Assembly (NCBI GenBank): GCA_963761735.1
Contig: CAVXHQ010000003.1
Span: 248,001 to 312,000, forward strand
DNA length: 64,000 bases
Source: CAVXHQ01 sp963761735
GTDB taxonomy: Bacteria; Pseudomonadota; Alphaproteobacteria; Rhodobacterales; Rhodobacteraceae
Direction: 5' to 3'
In this document: one piece after another, positions 53,864-61,387 of the stretch
How the letters are laid out: each line of letters starts with the position of its first letter
How positions within the stretch are numbered: the stretch's first letter is position 1
The notes under the pieces: model-generated
What the model saw: the letters and a program-made list of their open reading frames with translations, nothing else
What the model was told of the DNA's origin: nothing
Databases searched by the model: none
Program-made: the position numbers and the translations under genes

Positions 53864-54211
53864 TTATCCTGCCTTGAGCGGCTTCCAGCTACGCTGCGGG
53901 GCCCGCCAGTCGATGCCCTCCAGGAGCATCGCCAACTGCGCCGCCGTCAGGGAGATCTTACCCTCCTTCGCCGACGGCCAGACGAACCGGCCCTTCTCAA
54001 GGCGCTTCGAGAACAAGCACGCGCCCTGGCCATCCCACCAGATGATCTTGATCAGATCGCCACGCCGCCCGCGGAACACAAACAGGTGGCCAGCGAACGG
54101 GTCCTGCTTCAGCGCCGTCTCAGCTTGAGCCGCCAGCGTCGTGAACCCCCGTCGCATGTCTGTGACACCGGCCGCCAGCCAGACCCGCGTGTTCGACGGG
54201 ACCGGGATCAT
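53864..54211 (-). CDS. tnpB: IS66 accessory protein TnpB
   Basis: 115 residues. Opens MIPVPSNTRVWLAAGVTDMR and contains GHLFVFRGRRGDLIKIIWWD and GACLFSKRLEKGRFVWP, the IS66 Orf2 signature. Required for transposition in IS66 elements; not related to IS200/IS605 TnpB. Overlaps tnpA by 4 bases. Confidence 0.95.
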   Translation of the reverse strand: MIPVPSNTRVWLAAGVTDMRRGFTTLAAQAETALKQDPFAGHLFVFRGRRGDLIKIIWWDGQGACLFSKRLEKGRFVWPSAKEGKISLTAAQLAMLLEGIDWRAPQRSWKPLKAG

Positions 54212-54588
54212 GGCGACAGGCCCCGGATCAGCCGGGCCAGCGCCTCGGGATCGTAGGTGCCCACAATCCGCAGTCGGTGACCACCTGCGACATCGATCTC
54301 GATTGTGCCAGGATCAGCGGTCGGATCAGACACCGCGTCATGATCCCTCCACTCCGGCTGATCGACGATCTCAACCGGCAGGAAGCCAGCGACATCCGCA
54401 GCGCATATCTCGACCACCGGTTCGGCGGTGGGGGCGTATCGAGGATCCCGCAGCCATTTGAAGATCATGTTGGCGTTCATCGCATATCGACGCGCAACCT
54501 GCGCCACCGACACATCCGGCGCTGCCGTCTGAAAGCAGATCGAGCGCTTCTCCTCGTCGCTCCAGAGCCGTCTCGCACGACGCGCCAT
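54208..54588 (-). CDS. tnpA: IS66 accessory protein TnpA
   Basis: 126 residues with a helix-turn-helix: RRLWSDEEKRSICFQTAAP, VSVAQVARRYAMNANMIFKW. It is the first gene of the IS66 unit. A 10-bp inverted repeat (54601-54626) precedes the start by 12 bases. Confidence 0.92.
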   Translation of the reverse strand: MARRARRLWSDEEKRSICFQTAAPDVSVAQVARRYAMNANMIFKWLRDPRYAPTAEPVVEICAADVAGFLPVEIVDQPEWRDHDAVSDPTADPGTIEIDVAGGHRLRIVGTYDPEALARLIRGLSP

Positions 54589-54600
54589 CGATCGCCCCTT

Positions 54601-54626
54601 AGTGTCCGCTATCCTAAGCGGACACT
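54601..54626 (-). promoter_or_regulatory. Inverted repeat upstream of IS66 tnpA
   Basis: Perfect arms AGTGTCCGCT (54601-54610) and AGCGGACACT (54617-54626) with a 6-base centre, in the leader of the IS66 transcript. May act as an operator or as a structure that limits outside transcription. Confidence 0.5.
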
Positions 54627-54673
54627 ATCCCTCACTCCCTATGCGCGGCAGTGCAGGGAGACCGTACGGTTAC

Positions 54674-54889
54674 GAAAAGGCGTTCTCAGAGACATAATCT
54701 CTAGAAAGCTTCATAAACAGTTGCCCGAATGCTTTCCTCGGCTCGTCGTTGGCTCCATCCGCGGCCGCCGCCACGGTGACCAATTCTGATCTGATCGCGT
54801 CCTCGCCATGCCGCAGGACTTCAAAACCGCTGGCCTGGGCGTTTCGCACCATGCCGATGTCGGATATGCCAGCATGTCCATGACCTAGG
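54674..54889 (-). pseudogene. tniQ: TniQ, middle segment
   Basis: About 70 codons between the IS66 and IS481-type insertions, reading GHGHAGISDIGMVRNAQASG, FEVLRHGEDAIRSELVTVAA and GQLFMKLSRDYVSENAFS. The first codons follow directly from the N-terminal segment once the IS481-type element and one CCTAGG copy are removed, and the last join the C-terminal segment. Confidence 0.75.
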
Positions 54890-55859
54890 TGTTCAGTCCC
54901 GGCATCTGGTGGGTCGGATTTAGGATGAATCTGTCCGGCTCGGATGTCCAGATCTTGCAGATGTATTCGTAGGGCGTGAGGCCGCCGAGGGTCTTGAGCC
55001 TTCGCGCGTAGTTGTAGGCTGCCATGAAGTCACCAAGGTGGGTGCGCAGCTGATCGTGGCTGTCGTAATGGTAACGCTTCACGGTCGCCTCCTTGATCGT
55101 TCGGTTCATTCGCTCGACCTGGCCATTGGTCCACGGATGGTTTGGCTTTGTCAGGCGGTGCTCGATCCCGTTGGCCTCGCAGATCATGTCGAAGCGCATC
55201 TGCCGCGAGTATGCCGTGTTCCTGTTCCGCGGCTGCTCGGCGAACTGGATGCCGTTGTCCGTCAGGATGGTGTGGACGTGATACGGCACGGCCTCGAGCA
55301 TGTGCTGGAGGAACTCCCACGCCGTCTTCCGGTCGGCTTTCTCAACGAGCTGGGTCACGGCAAACTTGCTGGTCCGGTCAATGCCCACGAAGAGGTAGAG
55401 CTTTCCTTCCGCGGTCTGCACCTCCGCAATGTCGATATGAAAGAAGCCGATCGGATAGCGCTTGAATTTCTGTCGCTTCGGTTTGTCCCCCTCGACGTCC
55501 GGCAGGCGGGATATGCCGTGCCGCTGCAAGCACCGGTGCAGGGCCGACCGCGTCAGGTGCGGGATCGTCGGTTGCAGGGCATAAAGGCAATCGTCCAGCG
55601 GCAGCAGCGTATGGCGTCGAAAGGCGACGATCATCGCCTCCTCTGTCTCGGTCAGAACCGTCGAGCGCGGCTCTCTCGGCCCCGTCTTCATATCCTCAAC
55701 CGTCGCCCGCCTGCGCCACTTTGCGACCGTCTTGGGATTGATCCCAAGCTCTTGGCTCAACTGCGAGAGCGAAGCTTGCGATCGCTGTATTGCTGCTCTG
55801 ACGGCGTGCGTGGTCGTGGCGCTCCCGTGACGAACTTGTCCCATAATGCTTCCTTCCAT
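54885..55859 (-). CDS. IS481-type transposase (DDE integrase core)
   Basis: 324 residues. N-terminal helix-turn-helix (SQASLSQLSQELGINPKTVA, KWRRRATVEDM), then the rve core: FFHIDIAEVQTAEGKLYLFV with the first Asp, HVHTILTDNGIQFAEQPRN with the second, and WTNGQVERMNRTIKEATVKR with the Glu. The reading frame has no stop inside the element: PGLN is followed by ACC-TAG, where TAG lies in the CCTAGG target duplication. The coding region therefore extends 5 bases beyond the element end. Confidence 0.95.
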   Translation of the reverse strand: MEGSIMGQVRHGSATTTHAVRAAIQRSQASLSQLSQELGINPKTVAKWRRRATVEDMKTGPREPRSTVLTETEEAMIVAFRRHTLLPLDDCLYALQPTIPHLTRSALHRCLQRHGISRLPDVEGDKPKRQKFKRYPIGFFHIDIAEVQTAEGKLYLFVGIDRTSKFAVTQLVEKADRKTAWEFLQHMLEAVPYHVHTILTDNGIQFAEQPRNRNTAYSRQMRFDMICEANGIEHRLTKPNHPWTNGQVERMNRTIKEATVKRYHYDSHDQLRTHLGDFMAAYNYARRLKTLGGLTPYEYICKIWTSEPDRFILNPTHQMPGLNT

Positions 55860-55900
55860 TCCAACGAAAGGATCACACCATCAAACCGTGGGATCAAACA
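54890..55900 (-). mobile_element. IS481-type element, copy 1, 1011 bp
   Basis: Ends TGTTCAGTCCC (54890) and, reversed, TGTTTGATCCC (55900). The 6-bp target duplication CCTAGG is at 54884-54889 and 55901-55906, fitting the NCTAGN target known for IS481. Nearly identical to the interrupted copy at 60395-63618. Confidence 0.93.
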
Positions 55901-56534
55901 CCTAGGATGGCATGGCCCGAAAGGCGGCACATGGTTGTGGCCGCATAAAGAGACGTATCAGCCAGCCAGGTATTGTCAGCACCGGTTTGCATTCTGCCTT
56001 CGAGCCAGAGATCGTAGTCTGATGCACCTACTTCTTTCGGGTCCAGAGCGCCCCGCAATAGTTCGCTTGAAATCTCTCGCAACTGCGCCCCAATATCCTG
56101 TCTCGCGACTGCACCATCAGCGTGCCAGAGCGGAGCGAGCGGCCGACTGTGCGACACGCAAATCATGACATCTCGCAACTGCCAATGCCCCCGCATTACC
56201 ATAACCTCAAGCGGATCGCCGTCATGAGCTTCAGTGTCCTGCCGCAAACACAGCGGACAACCACGAACGACCGGATTCCGCAGCGCGCGGGACACAAAGA
56301 CTTCGTCACGAAACTGGATACGAACATCACCAATGGGCTCGCCCGTCCAGGACAGAAGCGTGCGCATATCGTCCTGTGAAAGCCCTCCCCAGGTTTGAAG
56401 GCGCAACAGCGCATCAGTTTTCTGCGTGATCACCCGTTCGAGCGCTGCGCCCATGTCATGAAAAAACTGCGGGCCTGTCACGCCCTTGCTGGCCGCCAAG
56501 CGCGACAGGAATGACGGCAATGTCTCGCGATGTG
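55901..56534 (-). pseudogene. tniQ: TniQ, N-terminal segment
   Basis: About 211 codons. ETLPSFLSRLAASKG is the conserved start region of TniQ; RGCPLCLRQD and the later CVSHSRPLAPLW form the Cys/His zinc site; MRGHWQLRDVMI lies between them. Only the first few residues are missing, replaced by the IS3-type end at 56535. The frame is open with IS3 orfB, so a single 514-residue fused frame (55894-57438) exists. Confidence 0.8.
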
Positions 56535-57438
56535 TGAGGTGCTCCCCATTCCTTGGACAGGATCTGGCGTTTTTTAAGCTTCTGATCTGCTCCTGCTGAT
56601 CGGGTTGCGTTGCTTCGATTTGCAGTGAGTAGACCACTGCCGGTGGTCGGCCGCCAAGGGCCTTGTGCGGGCGGCGGTGATTGTAGAACTCTATCCACTT
56701 CCGGACACCCGCGCGGGCCTGAGACCCGGTCTCCCAGGCATGCAGATAGACGCACTCGTATTTCAGCGTGCGCCACAGGCGCTCGATAAAGATGTTGTCC
56801 AGGTAGCGGCCCTTGCCGTCCATCGAGATGCGGATGCCGGACCGGCGCAGGCAGTCTGTCCAAGCAAACGACGTGAACTGAGATCCTTGATCGCTGTTCA
56901 TGATGTCCGGTGGTCCGAACCGATAGATGGCCTCGTTCAGCGCCTCGACGCAGAAGTCCGCATCCAGCGTGTTCGAGATCCGCCACGACAGAACCATCCG
57001 GGTATGCCAGTCCATGATCGCCACCAGATAGAGAAACCCGCGGCGCATCGGCAGGTAGGTGATGTCCACGCACCAGACCTGATTTGGCCGGTCAACACGC
57101 AGCCCCCGCAGCAGATAGGGATAGGTCTTGTGCCCCTTCGCCGGCTTGCTGGTGTTGGGTTTCTGGTAGATCGGCATCAACCCCATCAGGCGCATGAGCC
57201 GACGGGTGCGCTTCTCGTTCACCGCATGGCCCTCGTTGCGCAGGTGCCACGTCATCTGACGAACGCCGAAGAACGGCGCGTCCAAGAATTGCAGGTCGAT
57301 CAATCGCATCAGCGCGAGGTTCTGCTCCGTCTCACCCTGCGGCGCGTAATAGAACGACGACCGCGGAAGCGACAGCAGCGCGCACTGCTGACCGATCGAC
57401 AGGTCCGGATGGTCGCGCTCGATCATCCCGCGCCTCAC
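56535..57438 (-). CDS. IS3 transposase OrfB, reading into tniQ
   Basis: About 300 residues inside the element: MRRGMIERDHPDLSIGQQCA, an HTH_21 region, and the DDE core (WCVDITYLPMRRGFLYLVAI; GPPDIMNSDQGSQFTSFAWT; RLWRTLKYECVYLHA). After GGRPPAVVYSLQIEA the frame contains no stop before the element end and continues into the tniQ N-terminus (stop at 55894). OrfB normally ends within the element, so a C-terminal indel is possible. Confidence 0.88.
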
Positions 57439-57728
57439 TTCTCGCCCCAGGGCTTGAGCTTTCTTTCCAAAAAAGAGTTGGCCACCGCCAGTTCCCCGAT
57501 CTTGGCATGCAGATCCCTGACCTGGTCTTCATCGATCACCGGTACCTTGCGGCTGCCGCGCTCGAAAACACCGGACGCGCCATCCAGCAGCGCACGTTTC
57601 CACTGATTGATCATCGTCGGATGCACGCCGAACCGGCTCGCCAGCTCCGACATGGTCTCCTCGCCTTTCAGCACCTCCAGTGCCACCTTCGCTTTGAATT
57701 CCGGGGCATGTTGCTTTCGTTTCGACAT
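57435..57728 (-). CDS. IS3 OrfA
   Basis: 97 residues. MSKRKQHAPEFKAKVALEVL, LASRFGVHPTMINQWKRALL and a C-terminal coiled coil (DLHAKIGELAVANSFLERKL) are the IS3 OrfA pattern. It overlaps orfB by 4 bases; IS3 elements normally make the OrfAB transposase by -1 frameshifting here. Confidence 0.92.
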   Translation of the reverse strand: MSKRKQHAPEFKAKVALEVLKGEETMSELASRFGVHPTMINQWKRALLDGASGVFERGSRKVPVIDEDQVRDLHAKIGELAVANSFLERKLKPWGEK

Positions 57729-57808
57729 CTTCGATCTCCTTCGTGGTGAAGATCAACAGACAGCAAACCGGAGCTTACGTCAGTGTCCAGTTTTCGGGGG
57801 GCACCTCA

Positions 57809-58028
57809 GGCCGAGAATGTTTTCAAGATCGGATCGGAAGACAGTTTAATTGAAGGCATCGCGGTTGAGCTTGATGACGGGACGGCGCACCAGGACCCCG
57901 CATCGGGCTCCCTGACCACCGACATTGCCTCCGTCAAACACAAGGACCGCAAGTCACCTGTTGGGCGTCAATCAAAGTTGCCAAACCCAACCCTCGGTCG
58001 GCCCAAAAACTTGAAGGATCTTGAATAG
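57809..58028 (+). pseudogene. tniA: Probable TniA (Mu-type transposase) C-terminal remnant
   Basis: About 72 codons: AENVFKIGSEDSLIEGIAVE, LDDGTAHQDPASGSLTTDIA and GRPKNLKDLE, ending TAG at 58026-58028 and overlapping the tniB GTG by one base. The call is made mainly from position (directly coupled to tniB), with some resemblance to the poorly conserved TniA tail. The catalytic core is gone, so the element cannot move by itself. Confidence 0.55.
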
Positions 58029-59002
58029 TGAATTTTGTTGATATGAAAACGGTCTCTATCCACGCACCCTTGAAGGCTGCGATCTACCCTTTTGCCCGCG
58101 CGAAAGAGATCGAAGATGCCCTGAGATATTGCATGAACAATTATTACTCCGGGGTGGTATCTGGTGAACCGTTTGAAGCGCATGGTCTGCTGGTTACCGG
58201 TAAATCGCGTGTTGGTAAGACTCGTGAGATTGCACGCCTCCTCAAGAAGTTTAATTCATCCGATACCCCAATGCCGGATGGCCGTCCGGGACGTATAATT
58301 AGTTGCTCCCTTTTGGGAGGGATCACATGGAGAGACCTCGGCAATGCCACGCTTGAGGCACTGGGATATCCTGCGCAAGGTCGTGGCTCGCAGGGTTACA
58401 TCTGGGGGATGGTTCGCGAGCAGACCAAGCGTGAAGGGGTAATAGGGATCCATTATGACGAATGTCAGCACCTGTTCACGGATACGGGTGATGCAGCAAA
58501 CGGTATCATTCTTGACAGGTTCAAAGCGCTGCTCAAAAAACCTGAATGGCCGATGATCCTGATCCTGTCTGGTGTTCCGAACCTAGCGAAACATATCGAA
58601 AAGGAAAAGCCGACTGAAGATAGGCGGCAGCTCAGGTTCTTGCTTACCCCCATACATTTCGAAATGATCAATCCCTCACGGGACATCACCGAGGTGAACG
58701 CGATGGCTTACAGCTATGCTGGTAAGGCCGGCGTCTCCTTTGATGACCTTTCTACCATGGATTTCCTTCAACGACTTATTCATGCAGGCGCGTATCGGTG
58801 GGGATTGGTGATTGAAATGCTTCTTTTGGCGCTCACGATCTGCGTTGAGGCAGAGGAGGATGCTGTTTCAATTTATCATTTCGTCACGGCGTTTTCACGG
58901 ATCTACGGCCTGCCTCCTGAATATTCACCATTCATTATGCCGGACTACAAGGAAAGCTTCGACGAAAACAAGCTAGTGGAAATTCTGGATCGCGATCGCT
59001 GA
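58028..59002 (+). CDS. tniB: TniB, AAA+ ATPase of transposition
   Basis: 324 residues from a GTG at 58028 (an ATG 15 bases later is an alternative). The Walker A region is GLLVTGKSRVGKTREIARLL; Walker B is GIHYDECQHLFTDTG; sensor region ILILSGVPNLAKHIEK. TniB/TnsC proteins form ATP-dependent filaments that link the target selector TniQ with the transposase. The gene is intact and less GC-rich than the chromosomal genes of this window, indicating foreign origin. Confidence 0.9.
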   Translation: MNFVDMKTVSIHAPLKAAIYPFARAKEIEDALRYCMNNYYSGVVSGEPFEAHGLLVTGKSRVGKTREIARLLKKFNSSDTPMPDGRPGRIISCSLLGGITWRDLGNATLEALGYPAQGRGSQGYIWGMVREQTKREGVIGIHYDECQHLFTDTGDAANGIILDRFKALLKKPEWPMILILSGVPNLAKHIEKEKPTEDRRQLRFLLTPIHFEMINPSRDITEVNAMAYSYAGKAGVSFDDLSTMDFLQRLIHAGAYRWGLVIEMLLLALTICVEAEEDAVSIYHFVTAFSRIYGLPPEYSPFIMPDYKESFDENKLVEILDRDR

Positions 59003-59034
59003 TATCACAACTCTTCAACACACAAGATGAGTTA

Positions 59035-59061
59035 GGGTCCGCATTTATGCGGGCCCTTTTT
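59035..59061 (+). terminator. Intrinsic terminator after tniB
   Basis: Arms GGGTCCGCAT (59035-59044) and ATGCGGGCCC (59047-59056), with one G-T pair and a 2-base loop, followed by TTTTT. It ends the tniA-tniB transcript. Confidence 0.85.
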
Positions 59062-59098
59062 ATTAGGCTGGTCCTTCGGTCAAACTGTGCCCCGCAGG

Positions 59099-59238
59099 TG
59101 TGCATGCTTATGCCATGAGAGTGCATACTTATGGGTCAGCCCAATTTTAGCCGCCGATAACATGCTGAATAGGATATACAATTTATGGACGCACAATCGA
59201 GTTGCCGATACGGTGTGCATTCTTATGCCGCATTGGCA
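59099..59238 (-). repeat. Right-end repeats of the transposon
   Basis: Three copies of TGTGCATNCTTATGCC-type sequence at 59099-59114, 59120-59135 (variant) and 59214-59229, all in the orientation opposite to the left-end copy. They resemble the multiple transposase-binding sites in Tn7-type ends. Confidence 0.65.
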
Positions 59239-59249
59239 GTTGTAGAGTG

Positions 59250-59297
59250 GGCATAAGCATGCACAAAACAGCGTTTTTCCATGCACACCCTGTCAAG
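59250..59297 (+). repeat. Second left-end-type repeat
   Basis: A 48-mer in direct orientation to 51119-51166: GGCATAAGCATGCAC, a GCGTTTTT core, ATGCACACCC and TGTCAAG in the same order, differing mainly in a 6-base central block. It lies 12 bases beyond the right-end repeat and therefore looks like the start of a second, tandem element. Confidence 0.65.
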
Positions 59298-59428
59298 TCT
59301 TTTTCCTACCCAGCTCTAGGGTTTTGTGTGACGCCCTGAATTCTTTGAGTCATAGGGATGAAAATTTTGTTTCCACGCATATACTTAGATCAAGTTGATA
59401 TAGATTCGATTGTAGCGAAAGACGTTGT

Positions 59429-60160
59429 ATGGCAGGCAAGATGGAGCGAGCCGGAAATCGCAGGACCTGGCTCAAGACCGCTCGCGGCATCGTGGATTGT
59501 CGCACACTGTTTGATTCGATTCCTTCCGATGTCGAATATCCCAACTTCAGAGCCCGACTGAAATCAATCGAAGCCCGTGACATTTCGCTGACAGATGTTG
59601 TCATCACTGCAGCTGCTCACATGGGGAAATCACGGTGGATGGAGGCTTATGGCGGTGACCGGAGGCGGCCGTTAAATTATCAGGGCGAACTTTATCCTGA
59701 AGCTCTAGGCGAATACACAAGCTTGCGCAGCTTCCTACGCCGCATCGGAAGATATTCTGACAGGCAACTCATCAATAGCCGGTATCGTCGGCAATGGGAT
59801 CTGGATGATGCCCTACGAGAGCCTCCTCAAGAGGCAGATCAGCCTGGTTACATCTATCTGATCACCGACATGGTCACCAAACTTTCCTATGTGGGCCTGT
59901 CGGTCAATGCACCACATATTCGCTGGGGCCAACACCGTCGATCTTCTATCGAAGGATCAAATACTTACTTACACCGAGCCATTCGTGAAACCGGCGCCGA
60001 AAAATTCCGTGTTGAAATCCTTGAAGAGGTTGATCCGGATGGCGATCTGGCCGCCAGGGAAGTTCACTGGATCCTCGAACTCGGCACGCTTTGGCCTGAT
60101 GGATACAACAACCGTGAAGGCGGCCAGCTTGGCGGTTATGACGGGATTCCCGTTACTTGA
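59429..60160 (+). CDS. GIY-YIG nuclease domain protein
   Basis: 243 residues. The C-terminal half is a GIY-YIG domain: PGYIYLITDMVTKLSYVGLS (GIY and YVG strands), HIRWGQHRRSSIEG with the catalytic Arg, and AAREVHWILELGTLWPDGYN with the Glu and the NREGGQLGG turn. The N-terminal 130 residues (RTLFDSIPSDVEYPNFRARL; HMGKSRWMEAYGGDRRRPLN) resemble modules that accompany homing or mobile-element endonucleases. It lies behind the second end-type repeat, as likely cargo or as a remnant of another mobile element. Lower GC than the chromosome. Confidence 0.8.
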   Translation: MAGKMERAGNRRTWLKTARGIVDCRTLFDSIPSDVEYPNFRARLKSIEARDISLTDVVITAAAHMGKSRWMEAYGGDRRRPLNYQGELYPEALGEYTSLRSFLRRIGRYSDRQLINSRYRRQWDLDDALREPPQEADQPGYIYLITDMVTKLSYVGLSVNAPHIRWGQHRRSSIEGSNTYLHRAIRETGAEKFRVEILEEVDPDGDLAAREVHWILELGTLWPDGYNNREGGQLGGYDGIPVT

Positions 60161-60280
60161 GAAGGCCGGGACTTTCCATCGATCGCAGCCATGTGCCGCG
60201 AGGTGGGGAAGGAAACCATGAGGTGCCCCTAGATTTGTAGACGCTTTGTTTGGTAATTTTGGAACCAAGGAGAGACGGAT

Positions 60281-60394
60281 ATGAACAAGGGAATACGTTT
60301 TACGGACGAGTTCAAACAGGACGCTGTGGCGCAGGTTGTTGAGCGTGGATATGCTGTCAGCGAAGTAGCTGAGCGGCTAGGGATCAGCACTAAG
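60281..60394 (+). pseudogene. IS3-type OrfA, 5' fragment
   Basis: 38 codons: MNKGIRFTDEFKQDAVAQVV then GYAVSEVAERLGISTK, a helix-turn-helix start of OrfA. Cut by the IS481-type element at 60395. Confidence 0.85.
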
Positions 60395-60610
60395 TGTTCA
60401 GTCCCGGCATCTGGTGGGTCGGATTTAGGATGAATCTGTCCGGCTCGGATGTCCAGATCTTGCAGATGTATTCGTAGGGCGTGAGGCCGCCGAGGGTCTT
60501 GAGCCTTCGCGCGTAGTTGTAGGCTGCCATGAAGTCACCAAGGTGGGTGCGCAGCTTGTCCAGCGACATTCGGATCTGGCCCTAGGGCGACATGAAGAAC
60601 TGGCCCACCT

Positions 60611-61387
60611 TCAGGTTGATGCAGTGATGGTTTCGGTCGTCGCAGCGGGCTTTTCGCGGAGGCGATAGCTGTCGCCCCGGATCGTGACGACGTGACTGTG
60701 GTGCAGCAGCCGATCAAGGATCGCGGTGGCGACGACCGCGTCACCGAAGACGGTGCCCCATTCGCCGACCGCGCGGTTCGATGTGACGAGCAGGGCGCCG
60801 CGCTCGTAGCGTCGTGAGACGAGCTGGAAGAACAGATGCGCGGCATCGGGCTCCAGCGGCAGGTAACCGAGTTCGTCCACGATCAGCAGCTTCGGCTTGG
60901 CGTAGTGTGTCAGCCTCTCTTCAAGGCGGTTCTCGGATTGCGCCTTGGCCAGGTTCGCCACCAGTTCCATCGCGCCGGTGAAGAGCACCGTGTAGCCGGC
61001 GACGATTGCCTCGCGACCAAGCGCCACGGCCAGATGCGACTTGCCGACGCCGGGAGGGCCCAGCAACAGGAGCGCGTCGCCGTTGGCGATGAAGCGCCCC
61101 GTGGCAAGGTCGCGGATCTGCGAACGGTCGATCGAGGGCTGAGCGGCGAAGTCGAAGCCGCCAAGGTCCCGCACGAACGGGAACTTCGCCAGCCCAAAAC
61201 TCATGTCGATGCGGCGCTGGTCTTTGCGGGCGATCTCGCGCTCGCACAGAAAGGCCAGCGCATCGCGCAGCGTCATCTCCCCCCGAACGGCTTCGTCCAG
61301 CAGACTGTCGAGCTGATCCCTCATCGCCGTCAACTTCAGTCGCGTGAGCATCCGGTCAAGGTCGTCCTGCGTATGCACGCCCATCAC
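60611..61387 (-). CDS. istB: IS21 helper ATPase IstB
   Basis: 258 residues. Walker A LLLLGPPGVGKSHLAVAL, Walker B LLIVDELGYLPLEPDA, and the DnaC-like RRYERGALLVTSNRAVGEWG. Acts with IstA in target capture. Intact, and overlaps istA by 4 bases. Confidence 0.95.
   Translation of the reverse strand: MMGVHTQDDLDRMLTRLKLTAMRDQLDSLLDEAVRGEMTLRDALAFLCEREIARKDQRRIDMSFGLAKFPFVRDLGGFDFAAQPSIDRSQIRDLATGRFIANGDALLLLGPPGVGKSHLAVALGREAIVAGYTVLFTGAMELVANLAKAQSENRLEERLTHYAKPKLLIVDELGYLPLEPDAAHLFFQLVSRRYERGALLVTSNRAVGEWGTVFGDAVVATAILDRLLHHSHVVTIRGDSYRLREKPAATTETITAST

Larger units (their letters stand above)
52283..54673 (-). mobile_element. IS66 family element, 2391 bp, intact
   Basis: Ends GTAAGCGTCCGG (52283) and, reversed, GTAACCGTACGG (54673) form the terminal inverted repeats. 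The 8-bp target duplication GAAAAGGC is at 52275-52282 and 54674-54681. Carries tnpA, tnpB and tnpC on the minus strand. Inserted in tniQ. Confidence 0.95.
56535..57808 (-). mobile_element. IS3 family element, 1274 bp
   Basis: Ends TGAGGTGCTCCCC (56535) and, reversed, TGAGGTGCCCCCC (57808). Carries orfA and orfB on the minus strand. The flanks (GTG on the left, GGC on the right) are not duplicated and belong to different genes (tniQ and tniA), so the site has been rearranged or deleted since insertion. Confidence 0.9.
51110..59238. mobile_element. Tn7/Tn5053-type transposon next to tRNA-Arg, disrupted by IS elements
   Basis: Bounded by related inverted repeats (51110-51133 and 59215-59238). 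Core genes: tniQ (minus strand, three segments between 51278 and 56534), a tniA 3' remnant (57809-58028) and tniB (58028-59002). IS66, an IS481-type element and an IS3-type element occupy about 4.7 kb of it. The exact termini and target duplication could not be fixed. tniQ and tniAB point away from each other, which differs from the usual co-linear order and may reflect an inversion. Confidence 0.65.

Noticed and set aside
53864..54211. TnpB of the IS200/IS605 RNA-guided nuclease type
   Set aside because: This tnpB is the unrelated 115-residue IS66 accessory protein.
51110..59297. CRISPR-associated transposon (CAST)
   Set aside because: TniQ and TniB homologues are present, but no Cas12k, Cascade genes or repeat-spacer array is seen; the TniQ is TnsD-sized, not the short CAST type.
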